Below, piece after piece: positions 1-9,537 of a DNA stretch of 64,000 bases; position 1 is the stretch's first letter, and every line of letters begins with the position of its first letter. The stretch lies in assembly GCF_000187935.1 (NCBI RefSeq), contig NZ_AEUT02000001.1:806001-870000 (forward strand), written 5' to 3'. Made by a program: the position numbers and the translations under genes. Under the pieces are notes generated by a model. That model had not been told where the DNA came from and did not search any database. It saw only the letters and a list, made by a program, of their open reading frames with translations. The DNA is from Streptococcus parauberis NCFD 2020 (lineage in GTDB: Bacteria; Bacillota; Bacilli; Lactobacillales; Streptococcaceae).

Positions 1-473
1 GCGTCACGATCGTTTAAGCCATCTAATTCAATTAGGAATGCACAACCTGCAACTACTCCACCTAATTGTTGAATCATGTCGATAGTTGCTTTAACTGTAC
101 CTCCAGTCGCTAATAAATCATCTACGATAAGAACACGTTGACCAGGTTTAATAGCATCTGAATGCATTGTTAAAGTATCTAAACCATATTCTTTTTCATA
201 GTCAGAAGAAACAACTTCACGTGGTAATTTACCTGGTTTACGTACTGGAGCAAAACCAATACCTAGTTCAACTGCCACAGGGCAACCGATGATAAAGCCA
301 CGCGCTTCAGGTCCGACAATCATATCAATATCTTTATCACACGCATATTGAGCAATCTCACGAATTGCATAGCTATATGCTTTACCATCAGCCATTAAAG
401 GTGAAATGTCACGGAAGGTAATACCTTCTTTAGGATAGTTTTCAATTGATGCAATAAATTTTGTTAATTCCAT
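1..473 (-). CDS. apt: Adenine phosphoribosyltransferase, 3' end cut by window edge
   Basis: Purine salvage enzyme: adenine + PRPP gives AMP + PPi in the cytoplasm. The visible 157 codons start [17 protein letters not shown] and contain the PRPP-binding motif [13 protein letters not shown] near residues 118-130, which identifies type I phosphoribosyltransferases of the Apt kind. Family length is about 172 residues, so only the last 15 or so are outside the window. The ATG at 471-473 follows a weak purine-rich site. A promoter (TTTACG, 17 bp, TATAAT) lies 52 bp upstream, so it can be transcribed apart from recJ, which lies 134 bp upstream. Identity is firm. Confidence 0.95.
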   Translation of the reverse strand, partial: MELTKFIASIENYPKEGITFRDISPLMADGKAYSYAIREIAQYACDKDIDMIVGPEARGFIIGCPVAVELGIGFAPVRKPGKLPREVVSSDYEKEYGLDTLTMHSDAIKPGQRVLIVDDLLATGGTVKATIDMIQQLGGVVAGCAFLIELDGLNDRD

Positions 474-524
474 AATTAATTTTAAATCTTTCTAGTGGTC
501 TTAGCCAACAATAAAATACTCTTT

Positions 525-553
525 ATTATACCATTAAATGGAACTTTCGTAAA
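525..553 (-). promoter_or_regulatory. apt promoter
   Basis: On the minus strand, TTTACG (548-553) and a perfect TATAAT (525-530) are separated by exactly 17 bp, 52 bp before the apt start codon. Seen in sequence; activity is inferred. Confidence 0.6.
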
Positions 554-607
554 TTAAAGGAGACAGGAGTTTTTTGTCAATTCAAATCTCAGAAAACCAT
601 TGCCTAT

Positions 608-2815
608 TTAATCTTCATTAACCAAAAAATCATAAATTTCTTGCGGTGTTCCAAGTGACATTAGCTCTTGATACTTAACTAGTTTTTGTAATTCTTGATA
701 AGTTTTACTATCCGCGATGTCACGTTTTGATGCATCCTTATTAACCGTCATTAAACCATTATCAATTGCAACAAAACCTAATTCATTAAAAATTTGAATC
801 ATTTTAACTAAAAGATATTTTTCAATTTTCAAGTAATCACTTAACTGACTTAATTTAAAACGAACATCAAATTCCGGAAATTGGTAAATCGTTTTATATA
901 ATCTTGCAAACTGATCCTTACTACCAGAACCGGAAAGATAATAAGGCTTATCAATATTATTTTTGAAGTAAATAGCTTCAAAATGTCTCTTTTGGAATTG
1001 CAGGCGCAAAGCCTCCAAATCCTCTGGCAAATCAATAATAGCTACTTCCTGACCATCATTTTCCACCATGATATCTGAAATATCATTCGGCAAAGTCATA
1101 TTTCTAGCCCTGAAATCAAATAATTGCGGACTTTTGGTAGCCCTGGCATCGACTAACATAAGCTGAAGACTGGTGTTTCCATTCCAAGAATTAACTGTCA
1201 AAGTCACGGCCAATTCTAAATCAGCCAGTTGACTATATTCTAAATGATATTGTCCTTGATTAAAGGCAACAACATCAGTTTCAACTGAACCATTTTTTAT
1301 CCGGAGCTTCAAGTGACTTTGATCAGCACCCATAGTCCGTGCTTGAACAACTGTGAAATCTTTGAGAGCAAAAACAGGTTTTTTATTGTCCATGCCAAAT
1401 GGAGCTAAGATATTCAATTCTTTCAAGAATTCCAAACTCAAGTGATCAAGATCTAACCAACTATCAATTTTTAAACTATTTTTTTGACTTATATCAATCT
1501 TTTCAGAGACAACGTAATCAGTTATGGATTCTGATAAAGCTTGAATATTTTCAGCTGGTAAGGTCATCCCAGCTGCACCACTGTGACCACCAAAAGCAGT
1601 CATCAATTCTCGTTGATGATTTAAGGCATCAAATATATTAATAGCCTCTATTGAGCGAGCAGAGCCTTTAGCAACCCCATTTTCAATATTCAAGACGATA
1701 ACTGTTTGACTGATTTCTTCAAGAATTCTCCCAGCAACAATCCCAAGTACACCAGGATGCCAGCCGGCCTTAGCCAGAACTTGAACTGGTTTACTTAAGT
1801 CAACCATCTCAACAGCTTCATTATAAATAGTTTGAACCAAGCTTTTACGCTCTTCGTTTTTTTCATTAATCATGAGGGCAATGTCATGGGCTTCTTCATC
1901 ATCAAATCCAGTCAAGAGTTCAATTGCTGGATTAGGATCATCTAAGCGACCTAGAGCATTTAATTGCGGGGCAATTTTAAAACCAACAGTATCCTCATCA
2001 ATAGCGTCTAAATCAACTCCTGAAATAGTCATTAATTCTTGTAAACCTTGCCGTTCACTCATTTTTAGGACTTTCAAGCCATTCTTTACTAAAACGCGAT
2101 TTTCATCCGTTAAGGAAACCATATCCGCAATAGTACCAATAGCCACTAAATCCAGAAATTCAGTTGGAACTGTTTCTAGCAGGGCGCAGGCCAGTTTAAA
2201 AGCAACGCCACAGCCGGCTAATTTTTTAAAAGGATAGTCAGCTTCTGGATGTTCTGGGTGAATAACTGCGTAAGCTTGTGGTAATTGATCAGGTAGAGAG
2301 TGATGGTCCGTGACAATCACATCAACACCTGCTGCTTGCGCGTAAGCAATGGCCTCGTGACCCGCAACCCCATTATCAACTGTAATAATTAAACTAACTT
2401 GGTTTTGCTCAATGAAATACTTATAGACGCTTTCATTTGGACCATAACCATCTGTAAAACGGTTGGGGAGGTAGATTAAAGCCTCAGCTCCCATCATTTC
2501 AAGTGTTTCTTTCATGATGGATGCCGATGTCATCCCATCAGCATCATAATCTCCATAAACTAAAATCTGTTCAAAGTTTTCAATGGCGGTCCGAATTCTG
2601 TTCACCGCTTTGTCCATATCATTTAATAAATAGGGATCGTTTAAGTCAGAAAGGTCGGCCCGAAGAAAATGGTCTAATTTTTTTTCATCATCAATTCCTC
2701 TATCATAAAGGAGCCGACATATGTCTTGACTAAGACTTTTTTTCTTTGCTAGTTTAAAGAAGCCATCATCTGGCTTCTTTTCATTTATAATCCAATCATA
2801 TTTGGCTCTTATCAT
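608..2815 (-). CDS. recJ: Single-stranded-DNA-specific exonuclease RecJ
   Basis: 5'-3' ssDNA exonuclease acting with RecQ-type helicases in RecF-pathway recombination and in base excision and mismatch repair. The 735-residue protein has the DHH-family motifs in order: YGDYDADG near residue 85, TVDNG near 145, TDHHSLP near 170, then the DHHA1 part with ALGRLDD near 290 and the GGHSGAAGM motif near 400. An OB-like region and the C-terminal extension typical of Firmicute RecJ follow. Its ATG overlaps the stop of the upstream SDR gene by 4 nt, so it is translationally coupled as the last gene of the miaA-to-recJ operon. No clear terminator is visible between recJ and apt. Confidence 0.96.
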   Translation of the reverse strand: MIRAKYDWIINEKKPDDGFFKLAKKKSLSQDICRLLYDRGIDDEKKLDHFLRADLSDLNDPYLLNDMDKAVNRIRTAIENFEQILVYGDYDADGMTSASIMKETLEMMGAEALIYLPNRFTDGYGPNESVYKYFIEQNQVSLIITVDNGVAGHEAIAYAQAAGVDVIVTDHHSLPDQLPQAYAVIHPEHPEADYPFKKLAGCGVAFKLACALLETVPTEFLDLVAIGTIADMVSLTDENRVLVKNGLKVLKMSERQGLQELMTISGVDLDAIDEDTVGFKIAPQLNALGRLDDPNPAIELLTGFDDEEAHDIALMINEKNEERKSLVQTIYNEAVEMVDLSKPVQVLAKAGWHPGVLGIVAGRILEEISQTVIVLNIENGVAKGSARSIEAINIFDALNHQRELMTAFGGHSGAAGMTLPAENIQALSESITDYVVSEKIDISQKNSLKIDSWLDLDHLSLEFLKELNILAPFGMDNKKPVFALKDFTVVQARTMGADQSHLKLRIKNGSVETDVVAFNQGQYHLEYSQLADLELAVTLTVNSWNGNTSLQLMLVDARATKSPQLFDFRARNMTLPNDISDIMVENDGQEVAIIDLPEDLEALRLQFQKRHFEAIYFKNNIDKPYYLSGSGSKDQFARLYKTIYQFPEFDVRFKLSQLSDYLKIEKYLLVKMIQIFNELGFVAIDNGLMTVNKDASKRDIADSKTYQELQKLVKYQELMSLGTPQEIYDFLVNED

Positions 2816-3576
2816 TTAAAATTAAAAACCTTTCTTGCGAGAAAATCTGAAAATCTTGGGAAAAGAGCATACCATTTTGCTGTAAATGCTAATAAGAGAG
2901 GCAGATTAATCTCACGTTTATTCGTACCAATACAAGTAACAACTTTATTAGCTACATGGTCTGCTTCCAAAGCAAGCTGATCTACAGATTTAAGATAATT
3001 TCCATCCGGATCGGCAACTTCGAAGAACTTTGTTCTGATTGGTCCTGGGTTAATACTAGTAACATGGACACCACGGTCAGCTAATTCTAACCGAAGAGCA
3101 TCTGTAAAACCAATCATGGCAAATTTGGTCGCGGAGTAAACACTCGATTTACTTGTTGAGACTAGACCTGCAATTGAGATGACATTGATAATGTGCCCCT
3201 TACCACGCGCAGCCATTTTTTGTCCAAAAAGACGGGCAAAATGCATGGAAGCGAAGGTATTAACCTTAAACATATCCTCTACTTCTTGACTGTTAAACTG
3301 ATCGTAAAATTTAAAGGCGCCATAGCCGGCATTATTAATTAAGACATCAATTTGGCCAAATTCTTGTGTAATGGATTCAACAATGGTTTCAATTTCCTGA
3401 TGGTGACTAATATTTAAGGCATAACACATCTTGTTACTTCTGTTTTGGTACATTTTCTCAAGTTTAGCTTTATCACGGCCAAGTAAAATCAAAAAATCGT
3501 CAGTTGGCAATTGTTTGATAATCGCTTCTGCTAAGCCACCTGATGCACCTGTAATTACTATTTTTCTTCCTGCCAT
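2812..3576 (-). CDS. Short-chain dehydrogenase/reductase (SDR), substrate unknown
   Basis: Classical NAD(P)-dependent SDR of 254 residues. The Rossmann motif TGASGGLAEAI is near residues 8-18, NNAGYG near 87, a catalytic Ser in the VISIAG strand near 138, and the YSATK motif (Tyr and Lys) near 151-155. It resembles the DltE/YqjQ kind of membrane-associated SDR, with a C-terminal hydrophobic patch (LLLAFTAKWYALFP). It overlaps rnz by 1 nt (TAATG) and recJ by 4 nt. The substrate cannot be read from the sequence; the rnz-SDR-recJ order is familiar in streptococci. Confidence 0.88.
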   Translation of the reverse strand: MAGRKIVITGASGGLAEAIIKQLPTDDFLILLGRDKAKLEKMYQNRSNKMCYALNISHHQEIETIVESITQEFGQIDVLINNAGYGAFKFYDQFNSQEVEDMFKVNTFASMHFARLFGQKMAARGKGHIINVISIAGLVSTSKSSVYSATKFAMIGFTDALRLELADRGVHVTSINPGPIRTKFFEVADPDGNYLKSVDQLALEADHVANKVVTCIGTNKREINLPLLLAFTAKWYALFPRFSDFLARKVFNFK

Positions 3577-4505
3577 TAAATTGTAACTTCCTCTAAATCT
3601 TTGACGATTTTAACATTCTCAAAAATACTTGCCGCATCTTTTTCCATTTGTCGGCAATCTCTACTTAAAAAGCGAGCCGAGACATGGTTTAAGAGTAATT
3701 TTTCAACACCGGCATTTTTGGCAACTTGCGCAGCCTGCATGTTGGTTGAATGACCATGATTGCGAGCGATCTTTTCATCACCTTTGCCATAAGTTGACTC
3801 ATGAACTAAAACATCGGCGTTTTTAGCAAGTCTTTCTGAAGCTGGTGTTTTCCGAGTATCACCAATAATGGTAATTATCTTTCCTGGTTTTGGTGCCGAA
3901 ATATAGTCTTTTGCATAAATAGTTCGGCCATCTTCTAAAACAATATCTTGGCCACTTTTTATTTTACCAAATAGAGGTCCAAAATTGACGCCAGCTGCTT
4001 TTAATCTTTCTGCATCTAATGTCCCTTCTAAATCTTTTTGAACGACCCGATACCCCATACAAAAGATAGTATGAGCTAACTTCTCAGTATAGACAATAAA
4101 TTTATCTGTTTCCAAAATTTTGCCGAGTGATGATTCATCAAACTCATGAAAATTGATTTGATATGGTAGGCGTGATCCTGACAATTTTAAAGATGTTTGA
4201 ACATAGTTTTTGATGCCAACCGGTCCATAAATATCAATATCTGTTTGTTCATCACTTGCTTGAAATGCTCGGCTTGATAAAAAACCAGGTAAACCGAAAA
4301 TGTGATCTCCATGTAAGTGAGTAATAAATATTTTTTCTATTTTGCGGGGTTTAATTGTCGTTTCTAAAATTTGTCTTTGTGTTCCTTCACCACAATCAAA
4401 CATCCATATTTGATTGATTTCATCTAATAACTTTAAAACTAAACTAGAAACATTGCGTTGCTTGGCCGGTTGGCCTGCTCCTGTTCCTAAAAATTGTAAT
4501 TCCAT
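3576..4505 (-). CDS. rnz: Ribonuclease Z
   Basis: Endonuclease that matures the 3' ends of tRNA precursors lacking encoded CCA. Metallo-beta-lactamase fold, 309 residues, the usual length for the homodimeric bacterial enzyme. The zinc motif THLHGDH is near residues 62-68, MFDCGEGT near 34, GDTRKT near 217 and HVSAR near 274; an N-terminal KQRN loop is present. The ATG at 4505 sits 14 nt after the stop of the preceding gene. Part of the housekeeping operon. Confidence 0.95.
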   Translation of the reverse strand: MELQFLGTGAGQPAKQRNVSSLVLKLLDEINQIWMFDCGEGTQRQILETTIKPRKIEKIFITHLHGDHIFGLPGFLSSRAFQASDEQTDIDIYGPVGIKNYVQTSLKLSGSRLPYQINFHEFDESSLGKILETDKFIVYTEKLAHTIFCMGYRVVQKDLEGTLDAERLKAAGVNFGPLFGKIKSGQDIVLEDGRTIYAKDYISAPKPGKIITIIGDTRKTPASERLAKNADVLVHESTYGKGDEKIARNHGHSTNMQAAQVAKNAGVEKLLLNHVSARFLSRDCRQMEKDAASIFENVKIVKDLEEVTI

Positions 4506-4519
4506 TCGGTCTATTCTTT

Positions 4520-5164
4520 CTATTTGTCTAAATGAATAAAAAGCTTAAATTCACGCTCTTTATATTGATAATAGTATTGTCCCTGATAATGTTCAGCAAG
4601 AGATAGTACTTCTTCTTGATTATAACCACTAATACTAATCACTTGCTTTGAAAGTTTGAAAACTTTACTGAGCATTACGCCAGCCGGTGTGATATCTTCA
4701 ATTTCCTTATCACCCCAGTTTAATTTGGCCATATGAATCTGATTAGCCATCACAAATACTTGATAATGGGGGAAAATTTGGGCAATTTCAAATAATAAGT
4801 CCGTATTCAATGGATATTCAGTCTCACCAAATATCAATGATTCTTCATTTTCAGACGTGATATAAGCATAGCCGAATGATTTGCCTGAGAGATTTAAACG
4901 AATAAATGGTTTTCGTTCATCAAAACTAGGTTGTTCAGTCATCAAATCTAATGCCTGTGACATTTGAAAGTAATAATCAGTAGCCTCTTGTGGTGATTGT
5001 TTCTGGTAAATTTCAGCAAAATAAGCATTAATAACACTCGGTGGGGGTGTAATAAAAGCTAATTTTTCAGTTGCTGGTAAATGTTCTAATACATTTTCTA
5101 AATAAGGTTTGTCTAGAGTCGTAAAACCGCCATACATAAGTGCTAATGAAATATAATCAGTCAT
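4520..5164 (-). CDS. Conserved streptococcal protein of unknown function
   Basis: A 214-residue soluble protein with no signal peptide, no membrane segment and no nucleotide-binding motif that I recognise. It starts [19 protein letters not shown] and ends in a charged [14 protein letters not shown] tail. It lies between hflX (8-nt overlap) and rnz (14-nt gap), so it is co-translated with RNA-processing genes. Annotators have sometimes attached enzyme names to this position; I see nothing in the sequence to justify one. Confidence 0.8.
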   Translation of the reverse strand: MTDYISLALMYGGFTTLDKPYLENVLEHLPATEKLAFITPPPSVINAYFAEIYQKQSPQEATDYYFQMSQALDLMTEQPSFDERKPFIRLNLSGKSFGYAYITSENEESLIFGETEYPLNTDLLFEIAQIFPHYQVFVMANQIHMAKLNWGDKEIEDITPAGVMLSKVFKLSKQVISISGYNQEEVLSLAEHYQGQYYYQYKEREFKLFIHLDK

Positions 5165-6401
5165 ATAAATCGTCTAATCTCCATTTATTTTTGCTGGCAA
5201 TAAAGCCCGAAATGTCCTCAACTTCTTGATCAAAAGTGTAATTATCTAAAAGAGCTACTTTATTCAATGCATACAGTTTGTAAGCCTTGTCTTGATGAAC
5301 TTTTATTGAAAATGGTTCAAAACTATCTCTGATTTGATCGATGATCAAATTTCTTAACATTTGGCGACTACCTTTGTCACGCGCTGATAAGCGAACATTG
5401 GGAAAAGCTGTCGCAGTCAATCCATCCGCAATGTCCATCTTATTATAAATGGCCAATCTAGGAATAGATAACATATCCAAATCTTTCAAGATATCTAAGA
5501 CGACCTTCTCATGCTCAGTATGATCAGGGTCACTAGCATCTATAACATGTAGGAGCAAGTCGACATGTCGACTTTCCTCTAATGTTGATTTGAAAGCAGC
5601 AACCAATTCTGTTGGAAGATCTTGAATAAAGCCAACTGTGTCTGTTAAAGTAACTTGAAATTGATTTTGTAAGTAAATTTGTTTTGTTGTGGCATCCAAG
5701 GTTGCAAAAAGTTCATTTGCCTCATATTGGCCATCATCGGTCAAAACATTCATAATTGTTGATTTACCAGCATTGGTATAACCAATCAAGCCAATTTTAA
5801 AGGTTTCTGAACCAATCCGTTTATCTCTAATGGTTTGACGATTTTTCTCAACAACTGCTAGTTGCTTCTCAATATCTGTAATTTGATTACGGATTGACCT
5901 ACGATTCAATTCTAATTGACTTTCACCAGGTCCTCGACTGCCAATACCACCGGCTTGGCGACTTAGCATAATTCCTTGTCCCACCAAACGTGGTAACATA
6001 TACTTGAGTTGAGCTAAATGAACTTGCAATTTCCCTTCATGACTTCTTGCGCGCATGGCAAAGATGTCCAGGATTAATTGCATTCTGTCAATTACTTTAA
6101 CCTCTAGTTCAGCTTCTAAATTAGAATTCTGACGTGCAGTTAAACGGTTATTCACAATAACTGTGTCGATGTCTTCTGCTTCAACAATCTCTTTCAGCTC
6201 GGCCAATTTACCTGAGCCAATAAAAGTCTTACTATCATACTTTTCTCTATTCTGAGTATAAGTATTAACAACTTCGGCACCAGCCGTTTCGGCTAAACTG
6301 GCTAGCTCTTTCATCGACATGTCAAAGTTTTCACTGGTTTGTAAAGCTACCCCTAGAAGGATAACTCGTTCTTTTTCTACTTTTGTTTCTGTCATTGCCA
6401 T
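5157..6401 (-). CDS. hflX: Ribosome-associated GTPase HflX
   Basis: Translational GTPase that splits stalled or hibernating 70S ribosomes. An N-terminal HflX domain (about residues 20-190, with the glycine-rich GGIGSRGPGESQLE linker) is followed by a GTPase domain: G1 GYTNAGKST, G3 DTVGF, G4 NKMD. I choose ATG 6399-6401. A longer in-frame TTG at 6416 exists, but its bases are the ribosome site itself (GGAGG at 6410-6414, 8 nt before this ATG), so the longer version is wrong. Length is 414 residues. The stop overlaps the next gene by 8 nt. Confidence 0.95.
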   Translation of the reverse strand: MAMTETKVEKERVILLGVALQTSENFDMSMKELASLAETAGAEVVNTYTQNREKYDSKTFIGSGKLAELKEIVEAEDIDTVIVNNRLTARQNSNLEAELEVKVIDRMQLILDIFAMRARSHEGKLQVHLAQLKYMLPRLVGQGIMLSRQAGGIGSRGPGESQLELNRRSIRNQITDIEKQLAVVEKNRQTIRDKRIGSETFKIGLIGYTNAGKSTIMNVLTDDGQYEANELFATLDATTKQIYLQNQFQVTLTDTVGFIQDLPTELVAAFKSTLEESRHVDLLLHVIDASDPDHTEHEKVVLDILKDLDMLSIPRLAIYNKMDIADGLTATAFPNVRLSARDKGSRQMLRNLIIDQIRDSFEPFSIKVHQDKAYKLYALNKVALLDNYTFDQEVEDISGFIASKNKWRLDDLYD

Positions 6402-6482
6402 AAGCTTAGCCTCCAAATTCCGTAAGCTTTATTATACCATAATTCTGATATAAATCTCGAAGCTCAGCCTTGTAAAAATCCA

Positions 6483-7373
6483 TTATTTTTCTAGAAATTG
6501 TTCAACAAATTTAAAAACATTATTGGGATAATCATGATCACTAATATGGAAAAAAGTGACCTGCATCCGATTCCTAAACCAGGTTAATTGACGTTTAGCA
6601 AATCGTCTCGTATTTTGTTTTAATTTTACTAAGCTATCCTCTAACGACATCTCCCCTCGAAAATAAGGAAAAAGTTCTTTATAGCCTATCCCTCGACACG
6701 CTTGAACTTCTGGATGATTATCAAATAACCATTTTGCTTCTTCTAATAGACCAAGTTCGACCATTTGATCAACTCGGTGATTAATCCGATCATAAATAAT
6801 AGAGCGGTCATCATCTAATCCCACCAAGAGAACGTCATAGGGAAAGTCTTGGTTTTCCATCTCACCAGCAAACTTTTCTAATTCTAAGGCCCGAATCGCT
6901 CTGCGACGATTTAACTGATCAATAATAATTTCCTTTTCTGCAAGTAGCTGATAAAGTTCTTCGTCAGTTAAGAGGTCTAATTCCGCTCTGTAGTTTAATA
7001 GATCGGTTTGATTAACTTGTCCACCTAAATGGTAACCTTCAATTAAGCTTTGTATATACAAGCCAGTTCCACCAACAATGATTGGTAATTTTTTCTTGTC
7101 CTGAATAGTCACAATTGCTTGTTTTGCATCAGATACAAAATCAAAGGCTGAATAAGTCTCGGTGACATCTTTGATATCAGTCAAATGATGTGGAACAGCT
7201 GCCATTTCTTCTGGACTAGCTTTAGCAGTTCCTATATCTAGTTGTCGATAGACTTGTTGGCTGTCTCCAGAAATAATTTCGCCATTGTATTTTTGTGCTA
7301 ATTTAATTCCTAATGCTGTCTTTCCAACAGCTGTTGGACCTAAAACAACAATTATTTTATTCTTCTTTTTCAT
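6483..7373 (-). CDS. miaA: tRNA dimethylallyltransferase
   Basis: Adds the dimethylallyl group to N6 of A37 in tRNAs reading UNN codons, the first step of ms2i6A formation. The 296-residue protein has the P-loop GPTAVGKT at residues 12-19, [17 protein letters not shown] near 37-53, GGTGLY near 101-106 and the RRAIRALE segment near 157-164. It is the first gene of the minus-strand operon with hflX, 82 bp upstream of it. Confidence 0.96.
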   Translation of the reverse strand: MKKKNKIIVVLGPTAVGKTALGIKLAQKYNGEIISGDSQQVYRQLDIGTAKASPEEMAAVPHHLTDIKDVTETYSAFDFVSDAKQAIVTIQDKKKLPIIVGGTGLYIQSLIEGYHLGGQVNQTDLLNYRAELDLLTDEELYQLLAEKEIIIDQLNRRRAIRALELEKFAGEMENQDFPYDVLLVGLDDDRSIIYDRINHRVDQMVELGLLEEAKWLFDNHPEVQACRGIGYKELFPYFRGEMSLEDSLVKLKQNTRRFAKRQLTWFRNRMQVTFFHISDHDYPNNVFKFVEQFLEK

Positions 7374-7506
7374 GTCGTTCTTTCTTTTAAAATTATAGTC
7401 AAAGAAACGTCTTTTCCTTGATATTTCTTGTGTTTTCCGTTACCATATATTATAACATAAGAACAGGAACGAAATAGTTATCTGTTTATAGAAATGGAGA
7501 ATCGCT

Positions 7507-7683
7507 ATGTCTAAAAATTATCAATTTGCTAAAGGTCTAGCAACTGGTGTAGTTGCAACTGCTTTAACTGTTGCTAGCGCTGTATTTGCTGTTAAGAAAA
7601 CAATTATCGAACCTGAAGAAGAAAAAGAAGCTTTTGTTGAAGAAAATCGTAAAAAAGCTGCTCGTCGTCGTGTAGCTCGTTAA
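7507..7683 (+). CDS. DUF3042 family small membrane-anchored protein
   Basis: A 58-residue ORF starting MSKNYQFAKGLATGVVATAL, with GGAGA at 7496-7500 seven bases before the ATG. One hydrophobic N-terminal segment (about residues 9-29) is followed by an acidic stretch (EPEEEKEAF) and a basic C-terminal tail (KKAARRRVAR). The make-up matches the DUF3042 family of Lactobacillales, whose function is unknown. It stands alone on the plus strand, divergent from miaA and ending in a shared terminator. Confidence 0.85.
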   Translation: MSKNYQFAKGLATGVVATALTVASAVFAVKKTIIEPEEEKEAFVEENRKKAARRRVAR

Positions 7684-7708
7684 TTCTAACAAAAAAGCAT
7701 ATTAAGAA

Positions 7709-7739
7709 AAGAAGCCGACTTTTAGTCGACTTCTTTTTT
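7709..7739. terminator. Bidirectional terminator, DUF3042 / TDT transporter
   Basis: GAAGCCGACT and AGTCGACTTC pair (one mismatch) around a TTT loop; a T-run follows on the plus strand and an A-run precedes it. The hairpin includes the stop codon of the convergent transporter gene. Confidence 0.7.
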
Positions 7740-8630
7740 GTATAAATAAGCTAAGTAGGTCACCAAGACATAAGAAACTAATAGGGTCGCAATCACAATT
7801 TCAGCACTAATTAAGATACTGAGCATCTTTCCCCAATGTAAAAAAATACTGGCCATACGAAGAGATGTAGCACTAATGACATAGGGGAAGGTGAAGGCCG
7901 AAAAACCTGGATTAAAGGGACGACGTAAGAGTTTTGGCAATTGCACAAGAACAAAGAAATACATGGCCTGTGAGGTTACCAATAAGAAGATAACCATAGC
8001 TTCTTGTGGCGTTTGAAAACTTGATAGATAACCTGCCAACAAAAGGCTAAGTGGTGCACATATGGTTGAAATGTTAGGTTTAACTGCTTCTGGCAAGCCA
8101 ATTTTATAGGTTTTTATATAGAGGATGGGAAATAGCAAGAAGGTAATGACCAAACAAATCCAAAAGACAATTTTCCCGAATAGAAAAGCCTGGCTTGCTG
8201 GTGCTGTAAAAGTCGACATTGCTATCCCAACAAATAAGACTGTCCAAGAAGGATAGACATTCTCCCAAGAAAATTTGATGACAAAGTTGAGGCAGTAATA
8301 AGTGATTAAAACCAAATTACCAATAACAAACAACCACCAAAATGGCAGTCCAATCACTTTCAAACCTAATTGAATGGCTAATGATGAAAAGAGCATACCA
8401 ACCATAAAAAAGGTCGGAAATACTGAGGAAACCAAAGGAGATTGGATTTCCTTTAGAGCTTGCTCTTTATTGGTAATGATCCCCTTTATTAAGAGAAAAT
8501 ATAAGAATAAAGCAAGGGCTGTAAAAGGTAATTTTATGATTGGAAGATAATTGGATAACAGATTGCCTACTGCCATTGTTCCTAAAACTAAACCAGACAT
8601 AACTAAGGATGGACGATTTTGTTGATGCAT
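7722..8630 (-). CDS. TDT/SLAC1-family membrane transporter (TehA-like)
   Basis: Integral membrane protein of 302 residues with about ten hydrophobic segments. The pattern fits the TDT (tellurite-resistance/dicarboxylate transporter, SLAC1) family: an early LVLGTMAVGNL helix and the late PFNPGFSAFTFP segment before ATSLRMA, near residues 238-258, which is diagnostic. Substrates in the family include anions, sulfite and organic acids; none can be assigned here. The HMA-CDF gene ends 21 bp upstream on the same strand, so the two are probably co-transcribed. Confidence 0.82.
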   Translation of the reverse strand: MHQQNRPSLVMSGLVLGTMAVGNLLSNYLPIIKLPFTALALFLYFLLIKGIITNKEQALKEIQSPLVSSVFPTFFMVGMLFSSLAIQLGLKVIGLPFWWLFVIGNLVLITYYCLNFVIKFSWENVYPSWTVLFVGIAMSTFTAPASQAFLFGKIVFWICLVITFLLFPILYIKTYKIGLPEAVKPNISTICAPLSLLLAGYLSSFQTPQEAMVIFLLVTSQAMYFFVLVQLPKLLRRPFNPGFSAFTFPYVISATSLRMASIFLHWGKMLSILISAEIVIATLLVSYVLVTYLAYLYKKEVD

Positions 8631-8651
8631 TGTTAAACTCTTTTTTCTACT

Positions 8652-9455
8652 TTATTTTGAAAGTGCAATAATTTTTAATGAACCTTTTAAGACGAAGATA
8701 AAAATCAAGCAGCCAATTAACAAATCAGGAATAGGCGATTTGGTCCAGCTAACTAAGAAACTGCTGACTATCAAGCCTACATTAATTAAGATATCATTGG
8801 ATGTAAAAATTTGTGTCGCCTTCATATGAACTTCCTTTTGATCAGCTTTAGAAATTAGATAAAGGGAGACGATATTGGCAGCTAAGGCCATGAAAGCGAC
8901 GGTCATCATTCCAATCCCATTTGGCAGATATTGGTGATTAATGACTCTAAAAATGACTTGACCAAAACCAATCAAAGCTAAGACCAACTGTAAATAACCA
9001 GCAATGGCAGAAACTAATTTCTTCCGAGATACTGATTGGGCAACTGCCATCAAAGCCATAAAATAAACTAAACTGTCAGCTAACATGTCTAAACCATCAG
9101 CTGAAAGTCCTAAAGAATGAAAAAAATAGCCTGCAAGTTCTTCAATCACAAAAAATGACAAATTGATAATCAAAACTTGCCCTAAGATAAATCGTTGAAC
9201 AATTTGGTTTGTTTTCGAATTTATAGGACCTTCTACTATCTCACTACTAATAATCTGTGATTCTAGGTTTAGTTTGTCAATAGCTTGTAGGAGCTGGTCA
9301 GGATTTTCCTGATGGATAACTTTTGCCTGTCTTTCTTCAAAATCAACCGAGATATCTGTAATTCCTGAAAAATCAGACAGTGCCATTCTAACCAGTTGCT
9401 CTTCACTGGGACAATCCATTTTATTAATCTGAAAAATTGTTTTTGTGTAGGTCAT
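8652..9455 (-). CDS. HMA domain fused to a CDF-type cation transporter
   Basis: 267 residues. Residues 1-75 look like a ferredoxin-like heavy-metal-associated domain (INKMDCPSEEQLVRMAL, then two beta-alpha units); the rest has about five or six membrane segments with a CDF-like ADGLDMLADSLVYF motif near 118-131 and NDILINVG near 225. The metal loop has one Cys (MDCPSEE) rather than the canonical CxxC. CDF proteins export divalent metals from the cytoplasm; an N-terminal metal domain would act as a sensor or acceptor. It is shorter than usual CDF proteins and lacks their cytoplasmic C-terminal domain. Metal specificity is unknown. Confidence 0.75.
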   Translation of the reverse strand: MTYTKTIFQINKMDCPSEEQLVRMALSDFSGITDISVDFEERQAKVIHQENPDQLLQAIDKLNLESQIISSEIVEGPINSKTNQIVQRFILGQVLIINLSFFVIEELAGYFFHSLGLSADGLDMLADSLVYFMALMAVAQSVSRKKLVSAIAGYLQLVLALIGFGQVIFRVINHQYLPNGIGMMTVAFMALAANIVSLYLISKADQKEVHMKATQIFTSNDILINVGLIVSSFLVSWTKSPIPDLLIGCLIFIFVLKGSLKIIALSK

Positions 9456-9510
9456 TCATACTCCTCGTTCTTACAAGACAAAATATTCTCTATTATACCA
9501 TAGCAAAATA

Positions 9511-9537
9511 AAAAAAATTCGGTTTCCCGAATTTTTT
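9511..9537 (-). terminator. trhO terminator
   Basis: AAATTCGG / CCGAATTT stem with a short loop directly after the trhO stop codon; A-run on the plus strand gives the U-run of the minus-strand transcript. Confidence 0.7.

Noticed and set aside
1872..2237. 121-codon open frame opposite recJ
   Set aside because: Shadow frame within a well-supported gene; no ribosome site and no family resemblance.
6399..6416. Longer HflX start (TTG at 6416)
   Set aside because: The extra codons are the ribosome site itself (TTGGAGG); ATG at 6401 has ideal spacing.
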